From Peronospora farinosa (lineage: Eukaryota; Oomycota; Peronosporomycetes; Peronosporales; Peronosporaceae), in NCBI GenBank assembly GCA_947646735.1, contig CANTFK010000017.1, positions 248,001 to 312,000 of the forward strand: DNA of 64,000 bases, given 5' to 3'. The position numbers were made by a program, and so were the translations under genes. This document shows positions 1 through 10,053 of this stretch, piece by piece (the stretch's first letter is position 1; every line of letters begins with the position of its first letter). Under the pieces are notes generated by a model. That model ran no database searches. It was given only the letters and a program-made list of their open reading frames with translations, and had not been told where the DNA came from.

Positions 1-976
1 CGAACCTGATCTGTCCTGCAATAGGCGGCGTCGTCAGTGCTTCAGCATACAACTTCCTTGCAGTATCTAGCTGTGCATTTGCGACCGTCACCATTCGTTC
101 ATAGTCCTGGTGTTGCGTGCTCGGATGTCTCGGTCCACATATATTCGGGCTTACATCTCCTTCGTTGCTCTGTGCAAAGGCTGCAACAAATGCTTTCGGT
201 CTATCCATCAAGTGTTTTGTACCTTGCTCCCGTTCAAATTCATACGCTGCATATCCTTTATTATCTCCTGTAATTAACGTGTACCAATTCCCCATACTTG
301 TTGGATGGACTGCAAACCAATTGATCATTCCAATAGGATATCCATTTAGTCCATCAAACCTCCATAATGCCATGGTCTTATCCGTATCGTATTTATAGTG
401 AGCACGTTCTTCTTCTGGATTAGATAGATACGCATCAATTGATCGATTAACGGATGCACCAAGACAATGTCCAGTTGAAACTCGGATCATTGCTGGCTGC
501 AAGTATTCATGAGCTCTCACAATTGCTTCAACAATGCCAGAGACAACACATTCTAAATTCTGTCTATCTGCACCATGTAGAGGTGGATGTACACTATAAA
601 TAAAGTAATGGGATAAGCCACCAGGTGAACAATGGGTGTGTGTAGCACTAAGCATGACATTCTCTCGACTGTACGTGCCTTTTGGCAGCTTTGAATGTGT
701 CTCAAGTCTATCCACAACTGCCTGTGTAACCCATTCCGACACCATTCCAAGCTCAGCACAGACAAAGACACAGTGAGTGTCTGTCTGTATGTCATGGAAA
801 GCAAAAGCACGGGCTCGTAGACGCATGTGGATCCCAGAAGTCAATTGACCCATTTTCACATAACCAAACATACCAGCTTCAGCAGCGGGACCTGTGATAT
901 CGTACATGGCGGCGCCGATACGGAGACAGGCATTGGTATCTTTGAAGATGGCTACATTTGAATGGAATGCATTCAT
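1..976 (-). CDS. Neutral ceramidase, N-terminal 325 residues (cut by window edge)
   Basis: Neutral/alkaline ceramidases hydrolyse the amide bond of ceramide to sphingosine and fatty acid. The reading frame is open from an ATG at 976 (complement) to the window edge. Residues 112-120 carry the zinc-site motif THTHCSPGG, and residues 271-278 carry NEGDVSPN, the family motif with the nucleophilic serine; GAAMYDITGP at 21-30 is the usual N-terminal family start. An in-frame TGA lies 16 codons upstream of the ATG, so this exon cannot extend further. The N-terminus has no signal peptide, although many family members are secreted or membrane-anchored; an unseen upstream exon is possible. About half of the usual 650-750 residue family length is present. 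The gene diverges from the DEP gene. The family call is firm; substrate and location are inferred. Confidence 0.93.
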   Translation of the reverse strand, partial: MNAFHSNVAIFKDTNACLRIGAAMYDITGPAAEAGMFGYVKMGQLTSGIHMRLRARAFAFHDIQTDTHCVFVCAELGMVSEWVTQAVVDRLETHSKLPKGTYSRENVMLSATHTHCSPGGLSHYFIYSVHPPLHGADRQNLECVVSGIVEAIVRAHEYLQPAMIRVSTGHCLGASVNRSIDAYLSNPEEERAHYKYDTDKTMALWRFDGLNGYPIGMINWFAVHPTSMGNWYTLITGDNKGYAAYEFEREQGTKHLMDRPKAFVAAFAQSNEGDVSPNICGPRHPSTQHQDYERMVTVANAQLDTARKLYAEALTTPPIAGQIRF

Positions 977-1581
977 GGTCGAAGAGTGATGGTGTTTTGG
1001 ATTGCAACTTCAACCAGAAAAAGAAAAATCTAAAATGATGATGATCTTTTATAGGTAATAATGATGATCTTTGATAGGTAATGAAAACAGATGGTAATGA
1101 AGGACATGGCTTCATTGTGGTTAATATGTTTATGACCAATCAGACACATACGTGTTAGTTTGGGGATAGTCCCAATTTTAGAAAGTATCCGACCCAAAAT
1201 GTAGAGATTTGTCGAATGGTTTGTGCATAATGCTCTATCATCAAGGCAGTTCCATTATCGAGGCAGTTAGTGCTAAAAGCTCGATTGGCTGTATCTATGA
1301 CGTGCGACTATCACGTACAAAGCAACACGCAAGAGACTTTCGAGGTATTGGATAGAGGAGACATATTAGGATGATGTAAAAACATCGTGGACAGTACATA
1401 GAAAAACCGAATGTGATGATGTCTAGGGTTCCGTCAACCCATATGGATAAAAGCTAGCAACCAGATGGACGCACAGAGAAGGTTCACAAAGTAGACATAA
1501 ACATTAATTTGGGTCGACTATAAATTGTCTCACTGGCTCGTCGTAAAAAGCCAGTAAGTCGGTCACTTTCTGGTCGTCCTT
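977..1581. other. Divergent intergenic region, ceramidase / DEP gene
   Basis: A 605 bp gap between two divergent genes, so it should hold both promoters. The part near 1020-1080 repeats a GATGATCTTT-like word. I see no coding potential and no clear oomycete Inr/FPR core element. Confidence 0.5.
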
Positions 1582-3048
1582 ATGAGCAGGTATTTCTCTC
1601 GTGCTTTGTCTCGAGGTCAGCAGCAACCCGAAGACGAGGAGAAGCACGAGTACGAACACTCTTTGGTACCTAAATCGTCACTGTTACCGCCGGACGCTAC
1701 CGTCACAGGTCCCAAGCTCGATCCCATCCAGTTTTCCTCTATGGCGGGTCGATCACATCCTCCTCTGCCGCTTGTAGGCCATCGGTCGTCGCAGGACGAG
1801 ATTCGCGCGTTGCTAGCACGGACTACACAGGCACTGGACAAAATTGTAAGCATTCGCGAGTCTATGGAGGATCTCGTAGACTTTAAACAGTTCGATAGAA
1901 AGACGGAGCGTCTTTCGCGACCGTCGCGTGTTAGCTCTAGCATCGCAGAACTTGGGGAAAACCCAACGAGGTCGACGCCATCGTCGAGTTATGGCAGCAC
2001 TGAGGCATCGTCTCTTTCTGAGGACAATTTAGCGATGGACCGATCGACGAATTCCACGATCAACTCATCTTCGTCGCTTGAAGAGGACAGAGAATATGAC
2101 GTGGACAGGAACCGAGAGGATGATACGAATGGACACTTGTCCCTGAACAGACTGGACTCTGATGGTGAGCAACATGAACTGGAAATGGAGACGACAGAAG
2201 ACGGAAATCTGTATGATGATGATCCAGCCAGCAGTAGTTCCATTGCTAGCTCCATCTCAATGGTGGGAGATCTCGCACCTTTGAAGGAAGCTAGACTGGA
2301 ACGACTCAAAAGTATCAACATTTCGTTCCATGAGGGACTGCCGAAGGAGTTTTTCCAGTCGTTGTGCCGTTTTCTCAATTCCGCGCTTGAGGTCAAGACT
2401 CGACACTCGAGGTTTAACTTTTACAAAGATGCTTTTACGGGAGGTGACGCTGTTCGTGAGATGCTGACAAGTGGCTTTGCTGAAGACCATCCGACAGCTA
2501 CGAGATATGGCAATGTCCTTGTGCGACTTGGATTTATTGAGCATGTTTCCCGAACGGACGACCAGTTGCACAACTCTAAGGACAACTTTTACAGATTTAC
2601 CAAGGTGCTTGATTATGAAGACACATCGGAGGCTTTTGCCTCGGATACAGCTACGCGGAGACGCACGTCGATCAACGCTAACAATTACCGTGAGTCAGTG
2701 CTCTCGAACGAGTCCGCAGATTTGGTCGAGTACGATTTTGCCACAGCTACCGACGAGGTGCATGCATTTGTAACGGAAGAGACGTTGCACGTGCTGGCGA
2801 AGGTGCTGTATAAGATGTTCGAGCGCAAGAACAAACTTCTGTTCTACAAGGGCTTTGTTGGCTGCTTTTTGGGCGCTGAGGCTGTGAATGTCATCCGCGA
2901 GATGCGCATTGCTACTACACTCATTGACGCTGTGCTGATCGGGCAGGCGCTCCTGGACGAAGGTCTGATCGAGCCGATCGCCGCGACAGTCTCTTTTTTC
3001 CAGGACAAATACGTCTTCTACCGTCTCACGAAGATATCTTCGTCGTAA
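1582..3048 (+). CDS. Protein with two DEP domains
   Basis: A single-exon protein of 488 residues. The first 240 residues are low in complexity, rich in Ser, Glu and Asp, and probably disordered. Two DEP domains follow, at about residues 250-345 (with the FYKDAFTGGDAVREML core and the NFYRF end) and about 405-485 (LLFYKGFVGCFLGAEAVNVI to YVFYRLT). DEP domains bind membranes or GPCR tails in RGS, Dishevelled and related signalling proteins; here no catalytic or RGS domain accompanies them, so this may be an adaptor. The start is the first ATG of the open frame. The stop TAA is followed by about 400 bp before the convergent transporter gene. Domain identity is secure; the biological role is unknown. 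Confidence 0.85.
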   Translation: MSRYFSRALSRGQQQPEDEEKHEYEHSLVPKSSLLPPDATVTGPKLDPIQFSSMAGRSHPPLPLVGHRSSQDEIRALLARTTQALDKIVSIRESMEDLVDFKQFDRKTERLSRPSRVSSSIAELGENPTRSTPSSSYGSTEASSLSEDNLAMDRSTNSTINSSSSLEEDREYDVDRNREDDTNGHLSLNRLDSDGEQHELEMETTEDGNLYDDDPASSSSIASSISMVGDLAPLKEARLERLKSINISFHEGLPKEFFQSLCRFLNSALEVKTRHSRFNFYKDAFTGGDAVREMLTSGFAEDHPTATRYGNVLVRLGFIEHVSRTDDQLHNSKDNFYRFTKVLDYEDTSEAFASDTATRRRTSINANNYRESVLSNESADLVEYDFATATDEVHAFVTEETLHVLAKVLYKMFERKNKLLFYKGFVGCFLGAEAVNVIREMRIATTLIDAVLIGQALLDEGLIEPIAATVSFFQDKYVFYRLTKISSS

Positions 3049-3445
3049 TCAAGTCAGTCAATTGTACACATGCAGAAGCAAAGCAGGGTGATGATGCCGT
3101 CAAGGAAGCCCACGTTGTTCGCCAAGTGCGTGTATAAAGGCCAGTTCTACTTCAGTCCACCCTACTAAACTTGCTTGACTTAGCTAGCACCTTAGCAAGT
3201 CAGCATCGAAGAGTTGCTCATACTGCAGGAGGAGGCTACTTTTTGTTGGTAGCGCATATTTAATTCCAAACATCATTGCGCACATCCAGACACTTGATAA
3301 TACGTTGTGTCTCTCCAGCCTTCACCGACGTCGTCAGAACATCTAAATGGCAGCGTTGAATACCAAAGTTTCATTACTTCTTGCATCTCACATACAGCAC
3401 TACACAAAGTCATTAAATTGGCGGCATCGTGATTCATTCACAAGC
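3049..3445. other. Convergent intergenic region
   Basis: About 400 bp between the converging DEP and transporter genes. Only 3' untranslated sequence is expected. I see no gene or repeat in it. Confidence 0.5.
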
Positions 3446-5045
3446 TCATCCGTTCATGGACTTTGCTCCGGTAGAGGTCTCTTCATTGGCGTACAAAATC
3501 TTGTCCAGATCCTCAGAGTTGATGTGAGCAGCCTCTTCAAGATCGTGATCGTGTTTCGCATCGAATTCCTTGCCACGAGCCTCAGGCCCAATAAGCGTGA
3601 GCAAGAATACATAGACATACACAATACCCAAGAAGACGCAGATGACTTTGCCGTACTCGTATCGGCTCACACTGTTCTCGCCGTCCGGCAGCGGGAAGTG
3701 CTCTCCAAGTGAAGCTTCAATGGTTGACGAGGCCGACGAAACCAGATTACCGAGTTGATAGGCCGTCCCAACGACAAAGGCACTGTAGGATGGAGGTGAC
3801 AGCTCCATGAGATGGATGGGGATGACACCCCAAGCGCCCTGAACGCAGAACTGCTCAAAAAATGCAGCGATCATAATGGTCTCATTGCTGAGGTAACAGT
3901 ACGGATACAAGAGCGCAGCACCGATGACTGTCACGACGAGAATTGACAAGCGACGGCCAAAGACCTGCGAGTAGTAGCCCACCGTAGTACCACCGCAAAT
4001 AGCGCCCAGGTTGGCCACGACCTGAATCACAGTGACCTGGTTGGGGCTGAACTCGAACTGGTTTTTCAGCATAGTCGGATACAGGTCCTGCGAACCGTGA
4101 GACTGTATTCACATGCGTTCGAATAATCAGTATTATCATGAGTACAGTAACACGGACACATGGACGTACCATGAAGTTGAATCCTGCCATGAGAAGAACC
4201 ATGTAGCAGAGTAGCAGCCAGTGGCGCTTCAATGCAATCTTGCCTTCAGCTATGAAAGTCCGGGTCATGTTCTGACTCGCCTCACGCACACGCTGACGTT
4301 CCTGGAACACCTTTGTCTCCGGTAAGCACAAGCGGAAAATGATGATGAGAATTGGTGGACAAGCTCCAAACCAGAAGAGTGGACGCCAGCCATGGCTCGT
4401 GGTATTGACGAGAGCGCGAGCAAATACAACAGCTAAGAGGTAGCCGAAAGCGTATCCTTGTTGCATCATACCCGATACAATACCACGAGCAGCTAGAGGG
4501 CAGTCTTCAAGGGCTGTCGCAGCAACGTTGCCGTACAGGCCACCCATAGCAATACCAAAGAGCGCACGGATCCATAGGAACTGTGTGTAGGTCTGACAGA
4601 AACCAGTGGCTAACTCCAGGACGATGAATAAAACGTTGTTTACCACAAAGGGCCACTTGCGTCCCCATCGATCAGAGGCAATACCAAAGGTAATGGAGCC
4701 CACGGAACGTAGCATAAGCACGAGCGTAATACCCCATGTGATGTCAGTCTTGGTCTTCCCAAAGGTCTCGGACAGGTCTGATACCGTCATGGAAACGGTA
4801 AAGAAATCGAAAGCGTCCCACGTCCAAGCAACGAAAGCCACCAGGAATTGTAGCCACTGTATGCGGTTGAGCTGTGAGAGTACCACGAACGGGTTATTGA
4901 CGTTGTTCATGGGCGGCTTGAGTGTGGTAATCCGCGTGCTGCAGTACTCTCTCAATGAAAGGTCTTCGTCATTGTTTATCGGTTCACAAGTGCTCAATGA
5001 CCCGTTTGGAGAAGATCGCACCTGGTACGCAGTATCCGATGGCAT
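3446..5045 (-). CDS. JEN1-like MFS monocarboxylate/H+ symporter
   Basis: Major facilitator of the sialate:H+ symporter (SHS) group, which includes the fungal lactate/pyruvate permease Jen1. Two exons (5045-4170, 4102-3446) joined over a 67 bp GTACGT...CAG intron give 510 residues with about 12 membrane spans. Splicing creates NFMSHGSQDLYPT, an exact match to the Jen1 signature N-x-x-S/T-H-x-S-Q-D-x-x-P-T, which is direct support for the intron. Other marks are the DRWGRK loop after helix 2 and a W-x-W-D-A-F-D-F-F segment in helix 1, typical of the group. It probably imports short monocarboxylates with protons across the plasma membrane. The substrate is inferred from the motif only. Confidence 0.9.
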
Positions 5046-6370
5046 AATTGTTGCAGGTGGTACTGCCCAGAGGAAGAGAAAGTTTTCTACGAACTACTGA
5101 ACAATGCACTTGTGCTCTGGAGCGCACAATGGAAAATATCAAGTGGTTGTCAGTGGTCCGCTATCCTTCTTACAAACCAAAGATGGAGTACGCTTGAAGA
5201 TTCAACGGTTGATATGAGCCGGTGCAATGACCGGCAGCTGCAATGTCGGCTAGAGCATCACCATGGCTGATCCATTGCTGCGTATTCAGACTGGAGTTAG
5301 ACTGGCAAAGGATGGGGCGTGTTATCCTAATAAACTGAGACTCAGGCTCAACCATACATCCTTCATAGGCCGTGCCAAGACTTTTGCTACCTTGTATCAT
5401 AACCACTGACTAATCAGTGGTGTTCCTCATGACCCATTGATGGATTCTACTAATGAAAAAAAGTATTGCAATGACATTGTAGAATGTAGAGTGAGCTCAT
5501 ACATCGTCTGGAAGTAACGATGACAAGATGATGACAAGATGATGATGATGATCAGATTGTCTATTACATCTTTATGATTGCTTCAGATATATATCGGAGA
5601 GGAAAATCCCTGTCATGACTACGTCATTCTCCTATGCACGAGCTTATTCTGCTGGCTTAACCCGACAATCTTCACGAGGGACACTCCAAAAAGGCACGTA
5701 GGACCAAACATGAGCATATGCAGGGGGCATGTCGTGCCTTCTAAGTAAGACCGGGTACCAAATCGGCTGTCCCAGACGGGCCAGTCTGACTGATCCCTGA
5801 CATGCAGCTCCGGTCGGAATCGGAACGGACATAATCACGTTCTAGGGGAATTCGCTCCGAGGTGGCATAACACCTCGTGTATAAAGGCTAGACGAATGAT
5901 CTTTTTTCGTTGCTACGTCAAATACCGCTTCGAGCTTTGAATGTAGCGTTTCTATATTTTTTATTATTTAATGCGGTCACGTCAGACAAGCATGCGTGTA
6001 TGCACCTCAAGTCATCTTTACTGATTCTATATTGGCTCTTGAAGCTCTAGAGCTATTTCCTATAGCATTGGAATATCCTCGACTATTGCTCAAATTGGCC
6101 CAAATACACTGACGTTTGAACCAACAACGTCGGATCGGTGGGATGGAAGGCTGTTGATTATCACGTCATAGTGTTGTTGTCTCAGCCTTTCCTCCAAACT
6201 TCACAGTCGACACCGAGATTATCCTTCCAACAAAAGTGGCTTGTCACCATTTCAATAACAATTGCACGCGCACGTTATAGCATCGAAACTACATGTACCT
6301 AAGTACATGTAGCTTTGGTAATTCAACAGACCGTACTCCTCGCCAAGACCCGCCCGAGGGCGTCGTATTG
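5046..6370. other. 1.3 kb intergenic stretch
   Basis: Upstream of the transporter and downstream of the lipid-kinase gene. It contains a GAT/ACAAG microsatellite near 5518-5552 and short frames without recognisable products (5170-5406 and 5644-5838, both on the minus strand). No convincing gene is visible. Confidence 0.5.
6289..6312. repeat. Perfect 10-bp hairpin near lipid-kinase 3' end
   Basis: Arms CTACATGTAC (6289-6298) and GTACATGTAG (6303-6312) flank a CTAA loop. It lies 59 bp beyond the stop codon of the minus-strand lipid-kinase gene, so it would sit in that mRNA's 3' UTR. Function is unknown. Confidence 0.6.
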
Positions 6371-9300
6371 TCAGGAACAGTGCTCCTCCAGAATCACATT
6401 GTTATTGTGTGAAGAAGCCGAGTATTTCGTGACCGATTCGTACGAAGAGCATGGCGAACTGTTGTAATCGAAATCGCTTCGCGAGACGCGGCCGCAGTAA
6501 ACTTCATAATCCGACACGTGCGATATCGAGTGCCCTCGCGGTTTCATGCTTGTCCAGTCGCTATCGAGTGTAGACAAGTGACATTCCGATTTAGCTGGAG
6601 ATGGCTCGGAGATGAGTGAAGACTCGCTTATAAGGGACATATTGTCGACCAGCCGTGCCGCAACATTTGCGTGCTTTTCTTCGTCTGCCCGCAGCTTGTG
6701 GGCAGCGGTTACAGTTGATGTGCTGAGGATACCGGCAGTCACCACTGCAGATGAAACAGTCAGAGCGGGGCTTAAACGCGGCATGTCGGACTTCAATTTG
6801 AATCCACAGCGTTTGCGCATCCGAATCTCAAGCTCCTTCTCAATTCCAACAAAATAACGGCTTATGGCATTCATAAATCGACGGCGGTAAGAGATCGGAC
6901 TGATCACTGTCGGATCACGGAAAGTGAAGCTTGCCTTTGAAGTCGACTCCATCTTCTTTAAAAAATCAAACTGATGCAAATAGTCGATGAGTCCTACAAC
7001 AACTTGCCGCTTGTCTTCATCGAAGCGAAGCAACTATCGTTACAGACATCCAGAACAATACAACACGTCAATATATGTGACAAAATACCTTACCTGAAAA
7101 ACACAAACAAACCTACCAGTGAGTAATCGATGACACCTGCACGATACAGGAAGCCAGTGTCGTTCTGAATGGCAGTCTCAATGATCTCCAGATCTGGCTG
7201 CGACACAGGCACGGGGATACGCTCCGAAAAGTTGCCATCCAGCAATACTGGCAGATTCATGGAAACTTGAACGTTCGATACGCTGTTGAATGATGCATGA
7301 TGGTCCTTGTCATCGCTGTTAGATGCATTGTATCGACGGCGAAGAATTCCCTTAAGATCATACATTTGTCCCGGGGGAAATCCATACGAAAAGTTCTCCA
7401 TGATCACCACGTATTCCGTGTGCCTCAGTAAACGTCGACTATGGCTAAGCTTGAACAGACCAACGATCTTTGTAATGACTGTCGGCGCTGGAACCTCCAC
7501 CACTCGCGAAATAAACTTAATATACTTTGGAGCCATATGAACAAACATGTTGAACTCAGTCACCGATATACCCTTCAGCACGTAACGTTTGTCATGAGTC
7601 TGCAAACACATTCGCTACGTAAGTGACAGCCGCGAAGTAAAGTTTATTGAGAAAAGCAAAAGACAGCCCCAACTTACCATCGAAAAGAATGCGCCAGATT
7701 TACCTCCACTCGTATCCCACCGCTTGCTCTCAACAATGGAGTTCAGAAACTCCGCGTTCCCCGGAACAGTTAGCGCACGCAGCGCGTGGAACTGCGCAGC
7801 AAAGTATGCCACGCAGCAAAACTCGTGATTTGTCGAACCAACCGCATACGAAAACTTCATAGAAGTATGTTGCAAGTCTGCCGAGCGCAACTTGCTTAAA
7901 TAAATCGTTCTCTTCTCGTCGGAGGCTGTAGTAGTCGAGGCGCATGAGCGCGTATACTTAGTATCATTTGTTGGTGTGGTAACCACAGGAAGCTCCTCCT
8001 CACTTGAAGGCGGCGGTGGCGCAGATACTTCACTGCTTCTCGTGCTTTCAGCAGCAAGCAATTCTTCCGCAATATTCACCTTTTCATCAAAATGCGCCTC
8101 CAGCTGCTTGATGTACGCTGTCGAGCAAAGGGTGTATCCGATTAAAGAGCCGACGTCTTTGTCATGAACCTTTACGACGAATCCATTAACACCTTCGGGG
8201 AGCTCGAAATGACCATCACGCAATGCTGCTGGCATCTCGGTGTACGGCTTTATCCTAATCGTGTCGGAAAAGTGCAAGCCGTGACCGTAGCAGCTGGTCG
8301 CAGTACTGCTCGAGCGATTTGATTCTGGGACAGATAAACTTCGCTTGTCATGCCTCGATAAACTAAGAGAATTTGGTCTCTTCATCTCAAGCGAAGATCC
8401 CGATGTATATGACGACTCCAGCTTCCCAACAAATGAGTCTGACGTGGCTGTAGACAAATAACTCTCTTCATTTAGACTAGTTGGCTGCAGCCCCTTCTCC
8501 GCGGAAACGCCTTCCGTAAACCAATCAAGCGGAATTCGGCGCTTGGATGGAGAATCGGCTACAATCTTCTTGATGGTTGCGTGTTCCTGGGATGGGGCAA
8601 GGGATATGACACTTTCCTGTAGTCGACGGACTAACAAATACAGCTCTTTCAACAGCTTGTTACACTCAAGAACACTGGTCTGACCCGAACTCAGCAATGC
8701 ATTTGCGTCATCCTGAAACGCTGTGATAGATGCATGTGTTTCTATTCGTAGTCTCCGAATCTCTTTCATAGGCACACAGGGCCATATCGATGGTAAGAGC
8801 TCCTGCGCGGTACATAAATTTTCCTCCAAAATATCAATATTCTCGGATATGAATGCAATAGCCATCTCAATTCTTTCATGAAGAGCTTCACTGAACTGCT
8901 TCGCATAGTCACGACGACACCTCGCGTCCGTTTTGCATTTCGACTGCATCGTTGATGAAATAAACTTGTATGGTTTCCAAGCATCACGAGTGTGCTTTTG
9001 TTTGGTGCCATTGCTTTCTCCATTCACCTCGTTAATCGTCGAGGCACTGACGATCAAACCGTCTTCCTCCACCGACGAGCGCACACGTCGAAAGCTTCGA
9101 CTTCTTGAGCTGCTTTCAGACTCGTCCGCTGCAAAAAACGACGCTCGACTACGAACAATCATCTCACTAAGCGCTGAGATCCAGGAAGCGCGTGATGTGC
9201 CATCCACAGCATTCAATCGTAGTGTATGCTCTCCATTACATATACAAAAGTGGAACTGACGTGGCTTGGTCTCTTCCTCGACCAACAACGTCGTGTGTCG

Positions 9301-10053
9301 ATCAATAAGCTCTTCGCTCACCTGTACCATCGACGCTCGATCTCTCAAGCATACAAGACTGCATGAATCCCATCGTAACAAGAAATAGCGTAGCTTCCAC
9401 TTACGTGACAGTGAGCCTCTAACACCCAACCATCCTTCCTTCTGAATATCATCATCTGTAAAGTCCACATGCACGAAATTCAACGGTCGTTTCGTTGATC
9501 CTAGCTGAAAATATGCCTTGAGAGAGTCTCGATACACGAGATAGTACCGATGTGTTTTTACTAAACTCTCCAACAATTTTGATTCACAAATATCATGGTC
9601 CTCGGAGCTCCGTGACAGTGCTACGCTGTTCTTCATAGTGAGTGCAGCTCCTTCCGTAGACAAGGGCGTCCGAACTCGAGTGCGTATCCATCGTCTTCGT
9701 CTTAAAAAGTGATAACAACCTCGTTTGATTTTACTTGTTCCTTCAGCCAAACGACAATTAATCCGTTCAATAGACGAGCCGTAGGTCCATCCTTCCTCAT
9801 CACATTGTGTATATTCACTATCAGCCATCCAAGCATGACTCCACAGCCAATCAGGTGAATGCAATACACCCACTTCAAGTAAAGGCATTTCTTCGATACC
9901 ATTTAAACGGTCGTCACGACCCAAGACTCGTAATGCAGCACGTGTAAGCTCCTCGTACGTATTACCGCTACGATCGCAGAAACGCTCGAGTTTCCAGCCA
10001 TGAAAAGGTTGCAATACTTGCACCTCAAATGCCTCTTCAACTGCCGACTCCAT
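6371..10053 (-). CDS. DysF-PH-Fab1/PIKfyve-type phosphoinositide kinase
   Basis: Three exons (10053-7678, 7599-7117, 7033-6371; introns of 78 and 83 bp) give 1173 residues in frame. A DysF-like module lies at about residues 68-128 (DEEGWTYG and an RRRRWIRTR tail) and a PH domain at about 205-300 (QKEGWLGVRG to WISAL). The C-terminal kinase (about 640-1060) matches the Fab1/PIKfyve class: AAQFHALRAL, SGGKSGAFFS, the lysine in YVLKG, EYVVIMENF, DLKG, and DYSLL, which is restored by the second splice. The class makes PI(3,5)P2 or PI5P on endosomes. Unlike Fab1 it has no FYVE or chaperonin-like domain; PH plus DysF may target it instead. The motif after DLKG is ILRRR rather than the usual S-x-R-N-R. 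A 130-residue disordered tail follows. Confidence 0.88.

Noticed and set aside
1617..2571. Long minus-strand frames within the DEP gene
   Set aside because: Antisense shadows of a gene with strong domain matches on the plus strand.
5644..5838. Minus-strand 64-residue frame rich in W, P and Y
   Set aside because: Too short, no motif, no neighbouring exon completing a domain.
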